Of a stretch of DNA of 51,981 bases, positions 51,105-51,981 are shown in pieces. The position numbers and the translations under genes were made by a program. Where the stretch lies: positions 1 to 51,981 of the forward strand of contig JAKSTJ010000013.1 of the NCBI GenBank assembly GCA_024402635.1, written 5' to 3'. This DNA comes from Treponema sp. (lineage in GTDB: Bacteria; Spirochaetota; Spirochaetia; Treponematales; Treponemataceae). The notes beneath the pieces are model-generated. The model saw nothing but the letters and a program-made list of their open reading frames with translations. It was not told the DNA's origin and searched no databases. The number at the start of each line of letters is the position of its first letter. Position 1 is the first letter of the stretch.

Positions 51105-51981
51105 ATGGATATCAAAAACACAATTAAAAATCTTCATCCACTTGAGATTAAAGTATTATTAAAATATACAGGAAAGGATGAACTTACATCAGAAAAACTC
51201 CAGAAAGAATTGGATTATAAAGAAGGACATGCAAATCAGGCTTTTTCATGGCTTTCTGGAAAAGAACTTCTTAAAGAAATCAGAAGAACACCTCATACAT
51301 TCTATGAAGTAACAGATTATGGTAAAGCTCTTGCAAAAACTGGTTCTGTAGAAGAAAGATTTGTAGAATTCCTTAAAAAAGACGGTGCTCACACTTTACC
51401 AGAAGTTGCTGCAGCTCTTGGTCTTGAACAGAAAGATATTGGTAGTGCATTTGGTCCTTTATCAAAAGACGGCGTTGTAAAAATGAATGCCGAAAAGAAA
51501 GTTGAATATGCAGGAAAAGAACTTCCTTCAAGATATACAGTTGCTTCTGAATTAATTAAAAAAGCAATTGCATCTGAAAATGGTCAGTTAAATAAAAATG
51601 ATTTATCTGCAGAAGAAGCAGAAGTAATTGCAGGACTTGCAAAAAAACGTGGTGCTGCAGATGCTCCTTTTAAGATGATTGAACGTGAAACTGTTTTCTA
51701 CAAACTTGTTGAAGGTTTTGAAAAAGTAGTTGATGAACTTAAAAAAGAAGGCGTAACAGGAAATGAAATTGGTGAAATTACACCAAAAATGCTTGCTTCT
51801 GGTGAATGGAAAAACGGTACATTCCGTGGTTACAATATTGCTATTCCACCTGCAAGAATTATTCCTGGACGTACAAATCCATATGTTCAGTTCCTTGAAT
51901 CTGTAAAAGATAAACTTTGTTCTTTAGGTTTCCAGGAATTTGATGGACCTCTCGTAGAAACAGAATTCTGGAATGGTGATG
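51105..51981 (+). CDS. pheS: Phenylalanyl-tRNA synthetase alpha subunit, archaeal/eukaryotic type (partial)
   Basis: The gene starts at 51105 after an AAGGA ribosome-binding site and runs off the right edge after 292 codons. The N-terminal winged-helix repeats (about 5-170: HPLEIKVLLKY, GHANQAFSWLSGKELL, LPEVAAALGLEQKDIGSAFG) are typical of the archaeal and eukaryotic alpha subunit. RIIPGRTNPYVQFLESVKDK followed by GFQEFDGPLVETEFWNGD is the start of the catalytic core. It charges tRNA-Phe with the beta subunit, expected just outside the window. Confidence 0.93.
   Translation, partial: MDIKNTIKNLHPLEIKVLLKYTGKDELTSEKLQKELDYKEGHANQAFSWLSGKELLKEIRRTPHTFYEVTDYGKALAKTGSVEERFVEFLKKDGAHTLPEVAAALGLEQKDIGSAFGPLSKDGVVKMNAEKKVEYAGKELPSRYTVASELIKKAIASENGQLNKNDLSAEEAEVIAGLAKKRGAADAPFKMIERETVFYKLVEGFEKVVDELKKEGVTGNEIGEITPKMLASGEWKNGTFRGYNIAIPPARIIPGRTNPYVQFLESVKDKLCSLGFQEFDGPLVETEFWNGD

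Overview
The window is one contiguous piece of an AT-rich bacterial chromosome that reads as a spirochaete, most likely a Treponema of the gut or rumen group. The reasons are the spirochaete-type FlgM, the archaeal/eukaryotic-type PheS (as in Treponema and Borrelia), a DUF5312-like protein (as far as I recall a treponemal family), many lipoproteins with relaxed lipoboxes ending in SC, and the M23 peptidase-bactofilin-YaaR-YaaT gene block. I see no phage, insertion sequence, CRISPR array, rRNA or tRNA. The species call is inference; no search was run.

Layout. 1-1585: the 3' end of pyruvate phosphate dikinase, followed by a scar-like duplication of its own last codons, and a convergent aminotransferase. 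1748-8152: two large paralogous Ig-like lipoproteins flanking a chemoreceptor. 8165-9766: a ModF-like twin ABC ATPase with a degenerate first half. 9767-10083: a gene-free inverted-repeat element. 10084-12758: DUF1846, GtrA-like and TIGR02757 genes packed tightly. 12914-14319: coaX with a probable pantothenate ECF S-component. 14383-18824: TrkA, TrkH and a GHKL-HDOD fusion. 18826-22027 (minus): a SPOUT methyltransferase coupled to an Fe-ADH-like protein without metal ligands, then flgM and rsmI. 22251-25513: a sugar-type ABC transporter (binding protein and two permeases, no ATPase) behind a strong promoter with a perfect LacI-type operator. 25649-28378: MgtC, an unknown protein and a divergent dicarboxylate symporter relative. 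28425-34734: Tex, then an overlapping pair of a large lipoprotein and a putative outer-membrane protein. 34863-38174: NfnAB (electron-bifurcating transhydrogenase) and a GerMN protein. 38175-44219 (minus): a secreted unknown, proS, PSP1/YaaT, YaaR, bactofilin and M23 peptidase. 44452-51981: TatD, DusB, DUF5312-like plus diguanylate cyclase, rhomboid, two secreted unknowns and the start of pheS.

Themes. (1) PPDK, NfnAB, the sugar ABC transporter and coaX/ECF-S fit a sugar-fermenting anaerobe that balances NADH, NADPH and ferredoxin and salvages pantothenate. (2) Envelope shape and sensing are prominent: bactofilin/M23, chemoreceptor, Ig-like lipoproteins, lipoprotein/OMP pair, diguanylate cyclase. 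(3) At least five genes have a -10 box exactly six bases before the start codon and no ribosome-binding site, which predicts leaderless mRNAs. (4) Small palindromic elements sit in several intergenic gaps, one of which is read into an ORF and one of which accompanies a duplicated gene end.

I do not see an obvious large new system. The best leads are the ppdK-end scar, the leaderless promoter class, the metal-less ADH coupled to a methyltransferase, the GHKL-HDOD protein next to the K+ transporter, and the lipoprotein/chemoreceptor/lipoprotein cluster.
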